Of a stretch of DNA of 64,000 bases, positions 53,290 to 62,003 are shown one piece after another. Source of the DNA: Allotamlana fucoidanivorans (GTDB lineage Bacteria; Bacteroidota; Bacteroidia; Flavobacteriales; Flavobacteriaceae); assembly GCF_006265225.1 (NCBI RefSeq), contig NZ_VDCS01000007.1, positions 62,001-126,000 on the forward strand. Reading direction: 5' to 3'. How positions within the stretch are numbered: position 1 is the stretch's first letter; the number at the start of each line of letters is the position of its first letter. The position numbers were made by a program, and so were the translations under genes. The notes beneath the pieces were generated by a model. It had not been told where the DNA came from and did no database searches. It saw only the letters and a list, made by a program, of their open reading frames with translations.

Positions 53290-53362
53290 AGCGGGAGACC
53301 GGGTTCGAACCGGCGACATTCAGCTTGGAAGGCTGACGCTCTACCAACTGAGCTACTCCCGC
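53290..53362 (-). tRNA. tRNA-Gly (anticodon TCC)
   Basis: The 73-nt minus-strand sequence folds as a full cloverleaf: acceptor GCGGGAG / CTCCCGC, D-stem GCTC / GAGC, anticodon stem TCAGC / GCTGA around loop CTTCCAA (anticodon TCC, codon GGA), variable ATGTC and T-arm GCCGG-TTCGAAC-CCGGT. The CCA end is not encoded: the next bases give CAA. It is a lone tRNA. Confidence 0.97.
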
Positions 53363-53413
53363 GTTAATCGGTTGCAAATATATATAAACTCACCTATCAT
53401 TTCCAAGAAAAAA

Positions 53414-53839
53414 TTATAACTTTTTTAAAAAATGAAAGCCTAAAATTTCAAAGCCTTCCTTAAAATAAAACTTATGAGACAAAGCATTTGTAACATAAGT
53501 ATTTAGCTCTATAGCTTCTACTCCTTTGGTTTGCACATAATCATAAATCCAGTTAAAAAAACGATGCCCTAACCCCGTACCTCTATAAGCATCATCAATA
53601 TAAACATGATCGGGTTCTACGCTATTACCAGAATAATGCCTTGTACAAAACCAAAGTCCGCAAACCCCAATAATATTATCTTCATCAAAAACCACAGCAC
53701 ATTCATAGTGCTGAGTTACCATATCTAAAAAACGCTTTTGTAAGACCTCCGTTGAAATACGGGCTTCATTTAACTTATAAACCAAGGGCACAACCTCATG
53801 TATGCGCTCTGGTTCAAGAATTTTAAATTTGAATGTCAT
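53414..53839 (-). CDS. GNAT-family acetyltransferase
   Basis: Protein of 141 aa with GNAT structure: beta strand ECAVVFDEDNIIGVCGLWF, the CoA loop in DAYRGTGLGHRFFNWIYD and a C-terminal segment LSHKFYFKEGFEILGFHF. The Rx-x-G-x-G/A loop has the form R-G-T-G-L-G. The substrate is unknown. It is transcribed away from the GNAT gene at 53915, with which it shares a 75-bp divergent region, and downstream of it lies the tRNA. Confidence 0.88.
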   Translation of the reverse strand: MTFKFKILEPERIHEVVPLVYKLNEARISTEVLQKRFLDMVTQHYECAVVFDEDNIIGVCGLWFCTRHYSGNSVEPDHVYIDDAYRGTGLGHRFFNWIYDYVQTKGVEAIELNTYVTNALSHKFYFKEGFEILGFHFLKKL

Positions 53840-53881
53840 ATCATTCTTGCTTTATAAAAGCAATTTATAAATATAAATTAA

Positions 53882-53889
53882 TATGTTTG
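53882..53889 (+). promoter_or_regulatory. -7 promoter box for the GNAT gene at 53915
   Basis: TATGTTTG matches the -7 consensus and lies 25 nt before the proposed ATC start at 53915, within the range seen for other genes here (12-25 nt). Confidence 0.45.
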
Positions 53890-53914
53890 AATGTTCCATT
53901 AAAAAACTGAAGCT

Positions 53915-54364
53915 ATCAAAACTAACAACTATCGCATACACGAGATTTCAGCAGAAGAAACCTTTCAGGTAAGGCAACCTGTTCTTAGACCTAACAGACC
54001 TTTAGATACTTGCAAATTTGATGGCGACTTACTAAATACTACATTTCATTTTGGTTTATATTTAAATGAAGAATTATTAGGCGTTTGTTCTTTTTTCAAC
54101 AATACTTACAGCGGTATTTCTAGCAAAAACCAATACCAGCTAAGAGGAATGGCTGTTCTAAAAACGTTTCAAGGTCAAGGCTTAGGTAAACTAATTTTAC
54201 AATACGGTGAAAACTTTATGAAAGAAAAAGGTGCAGATACTATTTGGTGCAATGCTAGACAACTTGCCGTGCCCTTTTATAAGAAGAATAATTATGCCAT
54301 TATTAGCGAACCTTTTAACATTGAACATATTGGATTGCATTATGTTATGAGTAAATCTTTATGA
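53915..54364 (+). CDS. GNAT-family acetyltransferase with no standard start codon
   Basis: The frame open from 53903 to 54364 encodes a full-length GNAT: RIHEISAEETFQVRQPVLRP, FHFGLYLNEELLGVCSFF, QLRGMAVLKTFQGQGLGKLIL (CoA loop) and AVPFYKKNNYAII. The part before the ATG at 54149, 78 codons, is essential to the fold, yet holds no ATG, GTG or TTG. ATC 53915 is the best candidate start. An in-frame ATG at 53891 is followed after two codons by TAA. A 6-base A-run (53901-53906) next to it could also explain a lost frame from ATG 53883. Either a rare AUC start, slippage or a recent pseudogene. Confidence 0.7.
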   Translation: MKTNNYRIHEISAEETFQVRQPVLRPNRPLDTCKFDGDLLNTTFHFGLYLNEELLGVCSFFNNTYSGISSKNQYQLRGMAVLKTFQGQGLGKLILQYGENFMKEKGADTIWCNARQLAVPFYKKNNYAIISEPFNIEHIGLHYVMSKSL

Positions 54365-54436
54365 GTTTTTTTGAAATGCTAAAAACAAACAATGAAAAAT
54401 CTTTTGTAATTTTAGTAAGCTATTTGCAAAACCATC

Positions 54437-55204
54437 ATGAGAGGAAAAAATTTTAAAGTCAGACTATTAATAGGTGCCGCTATCGCACTGTTTTTTGTTT
54501 TTAAACGCTGTAGTCAACAAGAGGTAAATCCATATACAGGACGTACACAAACCATATCAATGACACCAGACAAGGAAATTGCTATAGGATTACAAAGCGC
54601 ACCTCAAATGACAGAGCAGCATGGCGGTTTGCACCCCAACAATCAATACCAAACTTTAGTTGATAATGTTGGCGCCAAATTAGTAAATAATAGTATTGCC
54701 CGAGAAACTCCTTACCAATATGAATTTCACCTCTTAAATGACCCAAACACAATTAATGCTTTTGCCTTACCAGGTGGGCAAATTTTCATTACCTATGCCC
54801 TATTTTCGAAATTAGAGAATGAAGATCAACTTGCTGGTGTTTTGGGGCATGAAATAGGTCATGTTCTGGGTAGGCATAGTGCAGAACGTATTGCTGAAAG
54901 TGAATACTGGCAAGGCTTAACTACGGCGGGTTCTGTAGGTGCAGATATGGGTGAACTTGTAGCTGGTATAGGTCAAAATACATTATTAACAAACGGACGA
55001 GATGACGAACTTGAAAGTGATGATCTTGGGGTTAAATTCATGATAAAGTCTAATTACAACCCCGAAGAAATGATTGGTGTTATGGAAATTTTAAAAGCTG
55101 CAGCCGGACCAAACCGAGTTCCTGAATTTCAGAGCACGCACCCCGATCCAGACAATAGAATTGAGAGAATACGTGAAGCTATAAAAAAACATCAAACTAA
55201 TTAA
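54437..55204 (+). CDS. M48-family metallopeptidase, membrane-anchored
   Basis: Zinc peptidase of 255 aa with an N-terminal membrane anchor or signal (about 8-24). The zinc motif is HEIGH at 138-142, with Glu191 of ELESD as the third ligand, as in the M48 Loi/BepA-like group. FALPGGQIFITYAL and NPYTGR are also typical. It is expected to act on envelope proteins. A terminator follows the gene. Confidence 0.92.
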   Translation: MRGKNFKVRLLIGAAIALFFVFKRCSQQEVNPYTGRTQTISMTPDKEIAIGLQSAPQMTEQHGGLHPNNQYQTLVDNVGAKLVNNSIARETPYQYEFHLLNDPNTINAFALPGGQIFITYALFSKLENEDQLAGVLGHEIGHVLGRHSAERIAESEYWQGLTTAGSVGADMGELVAGIGQNTLLTNGRDDELESDDLGVKFMIKSNYNPEEMIGVMEILKAAAGPNRVPEFQSTHPDPDNRIERIREAIKKHQTN

Positions 55205-55207
55205 CAC

Positions 55208-55236
55208 AAAAAAGCCCTGACATGTCAAGGCTTTTT
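55208..55236. terminator. Bidirectional terminator, M48 / ankyrin gene
   Basis: AAAAAGCC / GGCTTTTT stem with an inner palindrome TGACATGTCA, between convergent genes. Confidence 0.85.
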
Positions 55237-55273
55237 AAAAATGACTAACTCAAATAATTATTATACGTTTTTC

Positions 55274-55675
55274 TTAACAATTATTTTTTTTCTTAGCAAG
55301 CGCTTCTTCTATGATTATTAAGGCTTCATCTGCACCGTGCAACTTGGCATAGTCTGCCGCAGTTTTCTTTTTTTCTGATCTCACTTTTAAATTAGCTCCT
55401 TCAGCAATTAACAGCTTTAAAATTTCAACTCTGTTAAACTTAGCTGCATACATAGCTGGCGTCATGCCGTTTGATTTTTGGTTAATGTCTGCACCACGGT
55501 CAATTAATTTTTTTACGGTTTCAAAATCACCTTTGGCAATTGAAACACAAAAAGAATTTACTTTAAAAAAAGCCTCAACTTTAAAATCGTTTGAGGCAAC
55601 AGGTGATGAAGTAGCATTTACAGTACTTAAAGAAAAGCATAATGCCACAGCGGAAATGATGATTGTTTTTTTCAT
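55274..55675 (-). CDS. Exported ankyrin-repeat protein
   Basis: Protein of 133 aa with a signal peptide (MKKTIIISAVALCFSLSTVNA) and about two and a half ankyrin repeats: SIAKGDFETVKKLIDRGADI, GMTPAMYAAKFNRVEILKLL and IAEGANLKVRSEKKKTAADYAKLHG. Ankyrin proteins bind other proteins; the partner here is unknown. Single-gene unit with a 250-bp upstream region shared with gpmI. Confidence 0.88.
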   Translation of the reverse strand: MKKTIIISAVALCFSLSTVNATSSPVASNDFKVEAFFKVNSFCVSIAKGDFETVKKLIDRGADINQKSNGMTPAMYAAKFNRVEILKLLIAEGANLKVRSEKKKTAADYAKLHGADEALIIIEEALAKKKNNC

Positions 55676-55893
55676 GATGAAAGATTTTAGTTTGATTAAA
55701 TGATTACGTTTTTTGATATACTAAAGAGACGATAAAAATTTGATTCTGTTACATAAAATATTTTTTATAACAGATTTTTAACGTTTGATTCACAATTTGT
55801 TAACGAAATCGTTTTCTTAAAAAATTATCCTAAAAACCTTTGTTTTTCAGGGTTTTTCAAAGGTTTCGATACCTGTTTTTTATATAACTTCCG

Positions 55894-55901
55894 TATCTTT
55901 G
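55894..55901 (+). promoter_or_regulatory. -7 promoter box for gpmI
   Basis: TATCTTTG, 24 nt before the ATG at 55926. Confidence 0.6.
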
Positions 55902-55925
55902 TTTGCATTAAAATTTTAACAAAAA

Positions 55926-57443
55926 ATGAATAAAAAAGTTATCCTAATGATACTTGACGGGTGGGGAAATTCACCTGATCCAAAAGTCTCTGCTATTGAT
56001 CATGCCAATACGCCTTTTATAGATTCTTTATATAAAAAATATCCTTTTGCAACCCTTCGTACAGACGGGTTACACGTTGGACTACCTGAAGGCCAAATGG
56101 GAAACAGTGAAGTGGGGCATATGAATCTTGGAGCTGGCCGTATTGTATACCAAGATTTGGTTAAAGTTAATTTGGCTGTTGAAAACAAAACTTTAAATAA
56201 AGAGAAAGTCTTAGTTGATGCCTTTAACTATGCTAAGGAAAACAATAAAGATATTCATTTTTTAGGTTTACTTAGTGATGGTGGTGTACATTCTCATATC
56301 AACCATCTAAAAGGCCTTGTTGATGCGGCTAATGAGGCTGGAATAGCCAATAGCTATGTGCACGCTTTTACTGATGGTCGTGATGTTGACCCTAAATCTG
56401 GTGCTGGCTTTATTAAACAACTTGAAGATCATATTGAAAACACTAACACTAAAATTGCCTCTATAACTGGTCGCTATTATGCCATGGATAGAGACAAACG
56501 TTGGGAACGCGTTAAGCTAGCTTATGATGCTATGGTTAATGGTATTGGTCAAAAATCAACAAATGCCATTGAAACCATTCAAGAAAGCTACGATAATGAT
56601 ATTACTGATGAGTTTATCAAGCCTATTATTATGACTGATGATTCAGGAAATCCTGTAACAACCATAAAAGAAGGGGATGTAGTTATCTTCTTTAACTTTA
56701 GAACCGATAGAGGACGTGAGCTTACCGAGGCCTTATCTCAAACCGATTTCCATGAACAAAACATGCATAAACTTGATTTGTATTATGTTACCTTAACAAA
56801 TTACAATGACACCTATAAGAATATCAATGTTATTTTCAACAAGGAAAATTTAACCGAAACCTTAGGTGAAGTTTTAGAAAATCATAACAAAAAGCAAATT
56901 AGAATTGCTGAAACAGAAAAGTATCCACATGTCACTTTCTTTTTCTCTGGAGGAAGAGAAGCTGAATTTAAAGGCGAACAACGTATATTAAGAAACTCAC
57001 CTAAAGTTGCTACTTACGATTTAAAACCAGAAATGAGTGCTTATGAGCTTCGTGATGCTTTAGTGCCTGAGCTTGAAAAAGGAGACGTTGATTTTGTATG
57101 TTTAAACTTTGCCAATGGTGACATGGTAGGACATACTGGTGTTATGGAAGCCGCTATTAAAGCCTGTGAAGCTGTAGATACATGTGTTAAAGATGTCGTG
57201 ACCACAGCTCTAGAAAACAACTACACCACATTACTTATTGCAGATCATGGAAACTGTGAAACCATGATTAACCCTGACGGAACCCCTAACACAGCGCACA
57301 CCACTAATCCTGTTCCTGTTATTTTAATTGATAATGAATTGAAAGAAATTAAGGATGGTATTTTAGGAGATATGGCGCCAACCATTTTAAAACTCATGAA
57401 TGTACCACAACCTGAAGCTATGACAAGACACGCGTTAGTGTAG
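55926..57443 (+). CDS. gpmI: 2,3-bisphosphoglycerate-independent phosphoglycerate mutase
   Basis: Glycolytic mutase of 505 aa with two Mn2+ ions. The metal-site opening is LMILDGWG, the phosphorylated Ser61 is in MGNSEVGHMN, and GRYYAMDRDKRWERVK, FFNFRTDRGRELTEAL and LIADHGNCE follow in the family order. Start ATG 55926. No other glycolytic gene adjoins; gap is 26 kb away. A terminator follows. Confidence 0.96.
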   Translation: MNKKVILMILDGWGNSPDPKVSAIDHANTPFIDSLYKKYPFATLRTDGLHVGLPEGQMGNSEVGHMNLGAGRIVYQDLVKVNLAVENKTLNKEKVLVDAFNYAKENNKDIHFLGLLSDGGVHSHINHLKGLVDAANEAGIANSYVHAFTDGRDVDPKSGAGFIKQLEDHIENTNTKIASITGRYYAMDRDKRWERVKLAYDAMVNGIGQKSTNAIETIQESYDNDITDEFIKPIIMTDDSGNPVTTIKEGDVVIFFNFRTDRGRELTEALSQTDFHEQNMHKLDLYYVTLTNYNDTYKNINVIFNKENLTETLGEVLENHNKKQIRIAETEKYPHVTFFFSGGREAEFKGEQRILRNSPKVATYDLKPEMSAYELRDALVPELEKGDVDFVCLNFANGDMVGHTGVMEAAIKACEAVDTCVKDVVTTALENNYTTLLIADHGNCETMINPDGTPNTAHTTNPVPVILIDNELKEIKDGILGDMAPTILKLMNVPQPEAMTRHALV

Positions 57444-57467
57444 TAGTATTCAGTATACATAGTAATG

Positions 57468-57499
57468 AAGCCTTGTTTAAAAAGCAAGGCTTTTTTTTA
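57468..57499 (+). terminator. gpmI terminator
   Basis: Stem AAGCCTTG / CAAGGCTT with a 9-nt loop and a run of T, 25 bp after the gpmI stop. Confidence 0.85.
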
Positions 57500-57571
57500 T
57501 TCCATGATGCTCAAATATCCTAATCCCCAAAAAATATGTATTTTTGTACAAACCCAATTCTATAAGTATTT

Positions 57572-57976
57572 ATGAATTTTAATCTTCAGCTTACCATTGC
57601 AGTCGATTTTGACGGAACTATTGTTGAGGATGCCTATCCTAAAATAGGCAAACCTATGATTTTTGCATTTGAAACTTTAAAAAAACTGCAAGAAGAAGGA
57701 CACCGTTTAATACTATGGACCTATAGATGTGGTGATAAATTAGAAGAGGCTGTCAAATTTTGCGAAGCCAACGGCATACACTTCTATGCCGTTAACAAAA
57801 GTTTTCCTGAAGAAGAATTTGATCCTGCTTTTAGCCGAAAAATAAATGCCGATTTGTTTATTGATGATCGCAATGTTGGAGGGTTTCCTGGTTGGGGCGA
57901 AGTATACCAACTATTGACCGATACTGAGCCTATTATACCACAGAAAAAAGGAGGTCTTTTTGGGTTATTTAAGTAA
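57572..57976 (+). CDS. BT0820-type HAD-like phosphatase
   Basis: Small HAD-superfamily protein of 134 aa. Catalytic motif I is AVDFDGTIVED, followed by LILWTYRCGDKL (motif II-like Thr) and LFIDDRNVGGFPGWGE (acidic motif IV). It resembles the compact capless group to which Bacteroides BT0820 belongs. The substrate cannot be stated from sequence. It ends in a Gly/Phe-rich tail. ATG 57572 was chosen; the gene is a single unit. Confidence 0.85.
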   Translation: MNFNLQLTIAVDFDGTIVEDAYPKIGKPMIFAFETLKKLQEEGHRLILWTYRCGDKLEEAVKFCEANGIHFYAVNKSFPEEEFDPAFSRKINADLFIDDRNVGGFPGWGEVYQLLTDTEPIIPQKKGGLFGLFK

Positions 57977-58066
57977 TAACATCCGTAAGCCCTTTTTTAA
58001 ATTTTTCAATGAATTTTGGGCTGCATACGGTTCATCTTCTCCTATATGAAAATGGTAAAATTTAAG

Positions 58067-58074
58067 TATCTTTG
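58067..58074 (+). promoter_or_regulatory. -7 promoter box for map
   Basis: TATCTTTG, 18 nt before the ATG at 58093; the TTG of the longer frame lies inside it. Confidence 0.6.
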
Positions 58075-58092
58075 CATCCTATTTTTGATGTT

Positions 58093-58911
58093 ATGATAAC
58101 TGTAAAAACACGAGAAGAAATTGAATTAATGCGTAACAGTGCATTAATTGTTTCTAAAACCTTAGGAGAACTAGCCAAAGAAATTAAACCAGGCGTAACC
58201 ACATTGCAATTAGATAAAATTGCCGAAACCTGTATTAGAGATCATGGCGCCGAACCTGGATTTTTAGGCTTATATGATTTTCCTAATACGCTTTGTATGA
58301 GTCCCAATTCGCAAGTAGTTCATGGCATACCTAATGGAGACCCTTTAAAAGAAGGTGATATTATTTCTATAGATTGTGGCGCTCTAAAAGATGGTTTTTA
58401 CGGTGATCATGCCTATACTTTTGCTGTTGGAGAGATTGATCCAGAAACAGAAAAACTGCTTCAAGTAACCAAAGAGTCGTTGTATGTTGGTATTCGCGAG
58501 TTTAAAGCAAATAATCGTGTTGGTGATGTAGGGTACGCCATTCAAAAATACTGTGAAGATCATGGTTATGGTGTAGTAAGAGAACTGGTTGGTCATGGCT
58601 TAGGAAAAAAAATGCATGAAGACCCAGAAATGCCAAACTATGGTAAACGTGGACGCGGCAAAAAATTTATTGAAGGTATGGTGGTAGCCATTGAGCCAAT
58701 GATAAATATGGGCACGCAACGCATAAAACAGCATAGAGACGGTTGGACAATTACAACGTTAGATGGCAAACCTTCTGCTCATTTTGAGCATGATGTTGCT
58801 TTAATTGATGGTAAACCAGAATTACTATCTACATTCGCTTATATTTATGATGCGTTAGGTATTGAGAGTGAGGAAGAAGATGAATTCAGACAAAAAGCTT
58901 TAGTGCTTTAA
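58093..58911 (+). CDS. map: Type I methionine aminopeptidase
   Basis: Removes the N-terminal Met of nascent proteins. The 272 aa protein (start ATG 58093) shows the metal ligands in IDCGALKDGFYGDHAYTF (two Asp), GHGLGKKMHEDPEMPNYG (His), VVAIEPM (Glu) and FEHDVALI (Glu). The length is a little above the usual 250-265. The methyltransferase gene follows after 3 bp, so an operon is likely. Confidence 0.95.
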   Translation: MITVKTREEIELMRNSALIVSKTLGELAKEIKPGVTTLQLDKIAETCIRDHGAEPGFLGLYDFPNTLCMSPNSQVVHGIPNGDPLKEGDIISIDCGALKDGFYGDHAYTFAVGEIDPETEKLLQVTKESLYVGIREFKANNRVGDVGYAIQKYCEDHGYGVVRELVGHGLGKKMHEDPEMPNYGKRGRGKKFIEGMVVAIEPMINMGTQRIKQHRDGWTITTLDGKPSAHFEHDVALIDGKPELLSTFAYIYDALGIESEEEDEFRQKALVL

Positions 58912-58914
58912 TGC

Positions 58915-59679
58915 ATGAAAAAGACTTTTAAGTTTATTCTTAACCTTGTTCCTAGACCTTTATTAATCAGGCTTAGCTATATTATTAGGCCTATTTTAGC
59001 CTTCTTTTTAAAAGGCGACAAATACACTGATCCTATTGACGGCAAAAGTTTTAAAACGTTTTTACCTTATGGATACGGGCAGCAGCGTAACAATGTATTA
59101 TCGCCTTCGACCCTTTCTTTAGAACGTCATAGGTTACTTTGGTTGTACTTAAAAAATGAAACTACTTTCTTTTCTGCCCCTTTGAAAGTGCTACATTTTG
59201 CTCCAGAGCAGGCTTTTTTCAAGCGGTTTAAAAACATGTTGAATTTAGATTATACGACTACCGATTTAAATTCGCCTTTGGCTGATGTAAAAGCTGATAT
59301 TTGCAACCTACCGTTTGAAGATAACACCTTCGATTTTATTTTATGTAATCACGTTCTTGAACACATACCAAATGACACTAAGGCGATGGAGGAATTATAT
59401 CGTGTATTAAGAAAGGGCGGTACTGGTATTTTTCAAATCCCTCAGGATCTAAATCGAGCTACAACTTTTGAAGACAACACGATTACAGATCCTAAAGAAC
59501 GTGCTAAAATTTTTGGACAATACGACCATGTTCGTATTTACGGCCGTGACTATTTTGATAAATTAAGACGTATAGGTTTTAAAGTAGATGAAGTAGATTA
59601 CACTAAGCAACTGCCAGATGCTGAAATTGCAACTTATTGTTTAGCTAAAGGAGAAATAATTCCTGTTGTTTATAAGTAA
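58915..59679 (+). CDS. Class I SAM-dependent methyltransferase
   Basis: Protein of 254 aa. The N-terminal 80 residues include a hydrophobic segment (about 8-35; LVPRPLLIRLSYIIRPILAFF), then a methyltransferase 11-type core: VLHFAPEQAFFKRFK (motif I), TTDLNSPLADVKADICNLPF, FDFILCNHVLEHIPND and YRVLRKGGTGIFQIP. The substrate is unknown; it may act at the membrane. It lies directly after map. Confidence 0.88.
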   Translation: MKKTFKFILNLVPRPLLIRLSYIIRPILAFFLKGDKYTDPIDGKSFKTFLPYGYGQQRNNVLSPSTLSLERHRLLWLYLKNETTFFSAPLKVLHFAPEQAFFKRFKNMLNLDYTTTDLNSPLADVKADICNLPFEDNTFDFILCNHVLEHIPNDTKAMEELYRVLRKGGTGIFQIPQDLNRATTFEDNTITDPKERAKIFGQYDHVRIYGRDYFDKLRRIGFKVDEVDYTKQLPDAEIATYCLAKGEIIPVVYK

Positions 59680-59686
59680 AAAAAGA

Positions 59687-60052
59687 ATGTCTGAACAAAT
59701 AGTTATTTCAACAGGTGCATTATTTGGGTTACTCGCTGTGATTTTCGGAGCCTTCGGTGCACACGCTTTAAAGCAAACCTTATCTGAAAATCAATTGAAA
59801 AGTTTTGACGTTGGTGTTAGATATCAAATGTACCACGCTATTGTTTTATTAATTTTAGGATATAGTTCAATAGATACCGCTCATGTTGTTTATTGGTGTT
59901 TTACTTTGGGTATTATTTTATTCTCATTCAGTATCTACGTCCTTGTTTTGTTTGATGCTAAAGGTCGAAAATTAAAATTTTTAGGCCCTGTTACACCTAT
60001 TGGCGGACTGCTTCTAGTGTTGGGTTGGTTATTAATATGCTTCCAATTTTAA
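59687..60052 (+). CDS. DUF423 membrane protein
   Basis: Integral membrane protein of 121 aa with four helices, with the DUF423 features GAFGAHALKQTL at the first loop, RYQMYHAIVLL and PIGGLLLVLGWLLI. Function unknown; some relatives are annotated as YwdK-like. The start ATG 59687 is used; a TTG at 59666 would overlap the previous gene by 14 bp. Convergent with apbE, 7 bp apart. Confidence 0.9.
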   Translation: MSEQIVISTGALFGLLAVIFGAFGAHALKQTLSENQLKSFDVGVRYQMYHAIVLLILGYSSIDTAHVVYWCFTLGIILFSFSIYVLVLFDAKGRKLKFLGPVTPIGGLLLVLGWLLICFQF

Positions 60053-60059
60053 TAGTAAA

Positions 60060-61061
60060 TTATGAAGCTTCAGGAAACCCATTAAGCGCCAAGGTTTCAA
60101 TATCCTTTTGCTCATTTTCAAAAATTAAAAACACCTTAAGTTCGGGGTGTCGCTCTAAAAAGAGCTTGATTTTTTCAATTCCCATAGCTTTAAAAGCCGT
60201 AGCATAAGCATCAGCCACCATACATGTTTCGGCTATTACAGAAATACTTAGCAAATTTGTTTTACTAGGATAACCTGTTTGTGTATCAATAATATGTGCA
60301 TATCTGTTTCCATTCTCATCTACCTTAAACTTTCTGTATGTTCCTGAGGTTGCCATAGCCTCATCTTGTAGCGCTATAGCCATTAAAATAGATTGTTTTC
60401 CATCAAAATTAGGATTTTCTACCCCTACCTTCCATGGCATATTCTTTTCAGCATTTATGCCTTTCACTCGAATTTCTCCTCCAATTTCTACTAAATAATT
60501 GTCTATATCCTGCAATTCTAGAAACGCTCCAATGACATCCACACCGTATCCTTTGGCTATAGCATTAAAATCAATAAAAGTAGCCTTGGGTTTAACAATG
60601 CCGCTATCTACTATTTTAACTTTGCCAAAGCCCACAGAATGCATTAAGCTATCTATTTTCAAACTGTCAAGATTAACAATTTTACCTTCAGGGCCAAAAT
60701 CCCAGGCATTTACAACAGCACCAATAGTAGGATCAAAAACACCATTAGTTTCAGAATAAATAATTTTAGAAGCTTCAAATACATGCCTAAAATGTGCATC
60801 TACCTTAACCGCTTCATTTCTATTCACCTTTGAAATATCAGAGTTTTGCTGGTAAGTTGACATACTTTTATTTATAACATAAAACAGGCTATCAATTTGA
60901 TGGCTAAAATCTGTGCTTGAATCATATATGATAGAATAACCTGTTCCAAAAACACCCCCAGATAGTTTGGTGTTTTTTACCTGTTTTTCACATGAAAACA
61001 GTATTACAACAAACAATATACCAAATATATGTTTACCTACATATGCGTTAATAAGCCTCAT
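60060..61061 (-). CDS. apbE: FAD:protein FMN transferase (ApbE), lipoprotein
   Basis: Attaches FMN covalently to Thr of Nqr subunits B and C. The 333 aa protein has a lipoprotein signal (VVILFSCEKQ), the FAD-binding GTGYSIIY, FDPTIGAVVNAWDFG, DFNAIAKGYGVDVIG and the metal site in AETCMVADAYATAF. nqrF, which lies 1.6 kb away on the same strand, supports a role in maturation of the Na+-translocating NADH:quinone reductase. The gene starts 9 bp after the 61448 gene. Confidence 0.94.
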   Translation of the reverse strand: MRLINAYVGKHIFGILFVVILFSCEKQVKNTKLSGGVFGTGYSIIYDSSTDFSHQIDSLFYVINKSMSTYQQNSDISKVNRNEAVKVDAHFRHVFEASKIIYSETNGVFDPTIGAVVNAWDFGPEGKIVNLDSLKIDSLMHSVGFGKVKIVDSGIVKPKATFIDFNAIAKGYGVDVIGAFLELQDIDNYLVEIGGEIRVKGINAEKNMPWKVGVENPNFDGKQSILMAIALQDEAMATSGTYRKFKVDENGNRYAHIIDTQTGYPSKTNLLSISVIAETCMVADAYATAFKAMGIEKIKLFLERHPELKVFLIFENEQKDIETLALNGFPEAS

Positions 61062-61070
61062 TATTTTAGA

Positions 61071-61448
61071 TTAGTTTAAATTTGTTTCTAAAACCTGAAT
61101 TCCATTATACTCTAACAAATAATCCTGATTCAAATAAATGGGTTCCTTTTCACCTGCTAAACTACCAATGCCAACGCCTGCATACAAAACAATGGCTTCC
61201 TTTTCTCTAGCGTGTTTTTTAAAAGATTCCATCCAAACTACATCATAATTATTGGGGTTATCAGGCAAAATCACAGCACGGACTATAACAAAGTAGTATT
61301 GATTGTTCTTATCTATACAAACAAACTGTGGATGTTTTTTTAGTTTACTATTTACGGCTATAAACTCAAAACCACGCTTCTCAAGATCCTTTCCAACGTG
61401 ATTCATGGCTAAATTATGTAGTTCTTGTGCTGTAAGGGGTTGACTCAT
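61071..61448 (-). CDS. Uncharacterised protein of the nqr/apbE neighbourhood
   Basis: Cytoplasmic protein of 125 aa with alternating alpha/beta (LTAQELHNLAMNHVGKDLEK, YYFVIVRAVILPDNP, AIVLYAGVGIGSL, LNQDYLLEYNGIQVLE). It is not like a named domain I know. Small proteins placed here in flavobacteria are often labelled NqrF-like by context only; it lacks an iron-sulfur or flavin motif. A TATTTTTG box lies only 4 nt before the ATG, which suggests a leaderless start. apbE follows 9 bp later. Confidence 0.7.
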   Translation of the reverse strand: MSQPLTAQELHNLAMNHVGKDLEKRGFEFIAVNSKLKKHPQFVCIDKNNQYYFVIVRAVILPDNPNNYDVVWMESFKKHAREKEAIVLYAGVGIGSLAGEKEPIYLNQDYLLEYNGIQVLETNLN

Positions 61449-61452
61449 ATTG

Positions 61453-61460
61453 CAAAAATA
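61453..61460 (-). promoter_or_regulatory. -7 promoter box of the 61448 gene and apbE
   Basis: On the minus strand TATTTTTG is followed by CAAT and the ATG at 61448. Confidence 0.45.
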
Positions 61461-61509
61461 ACATTATAATTCGTATAAATTTTGTAAATTATAGTCAAAA
61501 CAAAATTCC

Positions 61510-61953
61510 ATGAAAGCAAAATCACGATTTGAAGTGGCCATCAAAAAGCTTTATATAGCTTTTCATGATAATACCTTAAACCCCGAATGTTGCAAGCAAT
61601 GTGCGGTAGGTAACATTTTGGACAATACCGATAGTTGGAAACATTTATCTGACCATCATGGCTCTTTAAAATTAAATTATATTGGACGCGTACACCAAAA
61701 TTTGGGACGAAAATTTAATGGTTACACGCCAAAAGAATTGATACAAATAGAAGTTATTTTCTTGGCCGCTTGTGGTTATGACCTGCCTATAAACCATCAA
61801 AATAAAAAACCTAAATATCCTAAAAATAAGGATGTATTATTTAAAGGACTTAGTGCTGTGATTAAATACCTTTGTAAATTGGAAGGTAAACGTAACATCA
61901 TGGATTACACAGCATTACTCAAACAAAAACACTACCCTTTTTCTATCAATTAA
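61510..61953 (+). CDS. Uncharacterised protein with a Cys pair
   Basis: Cytoplasmic protein of 147 aa. It opens with a helix (MKAKSRFEVAIKKLYIAFHD), then NPECCKQCAVGNIL with three cysteines (CCxxC), a middle section with GYTPKELIQIEVIFLAACGYDLP, and a Lys-rich tail. The CCKQCAVGNI motif could hold a metal or iron-sulfur cluster. I do not know the family. It is divergent from the 61448 gene and precedes the cytochrome gene. Confidence 0.7.
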   Translation: MKAKSRFEVAIKKLYIAFHDNTLNPECCKQCAVGNILDNTDSWKHLSDHHGSLKLNYIGRVHQNLGRKFNGYTPKELIQIEVIFLAACGYDLPINHQNKKPKYPKNKDVLFKGLSAVIKYLCKLEGKRNIMDYTALLKQKHYPFSIN

Positions 61954-62003
61954 CTTCTTCTTATTTTTTCAAGTGTAATTTTAACCAATAAACCAACCAA
62001 CTA

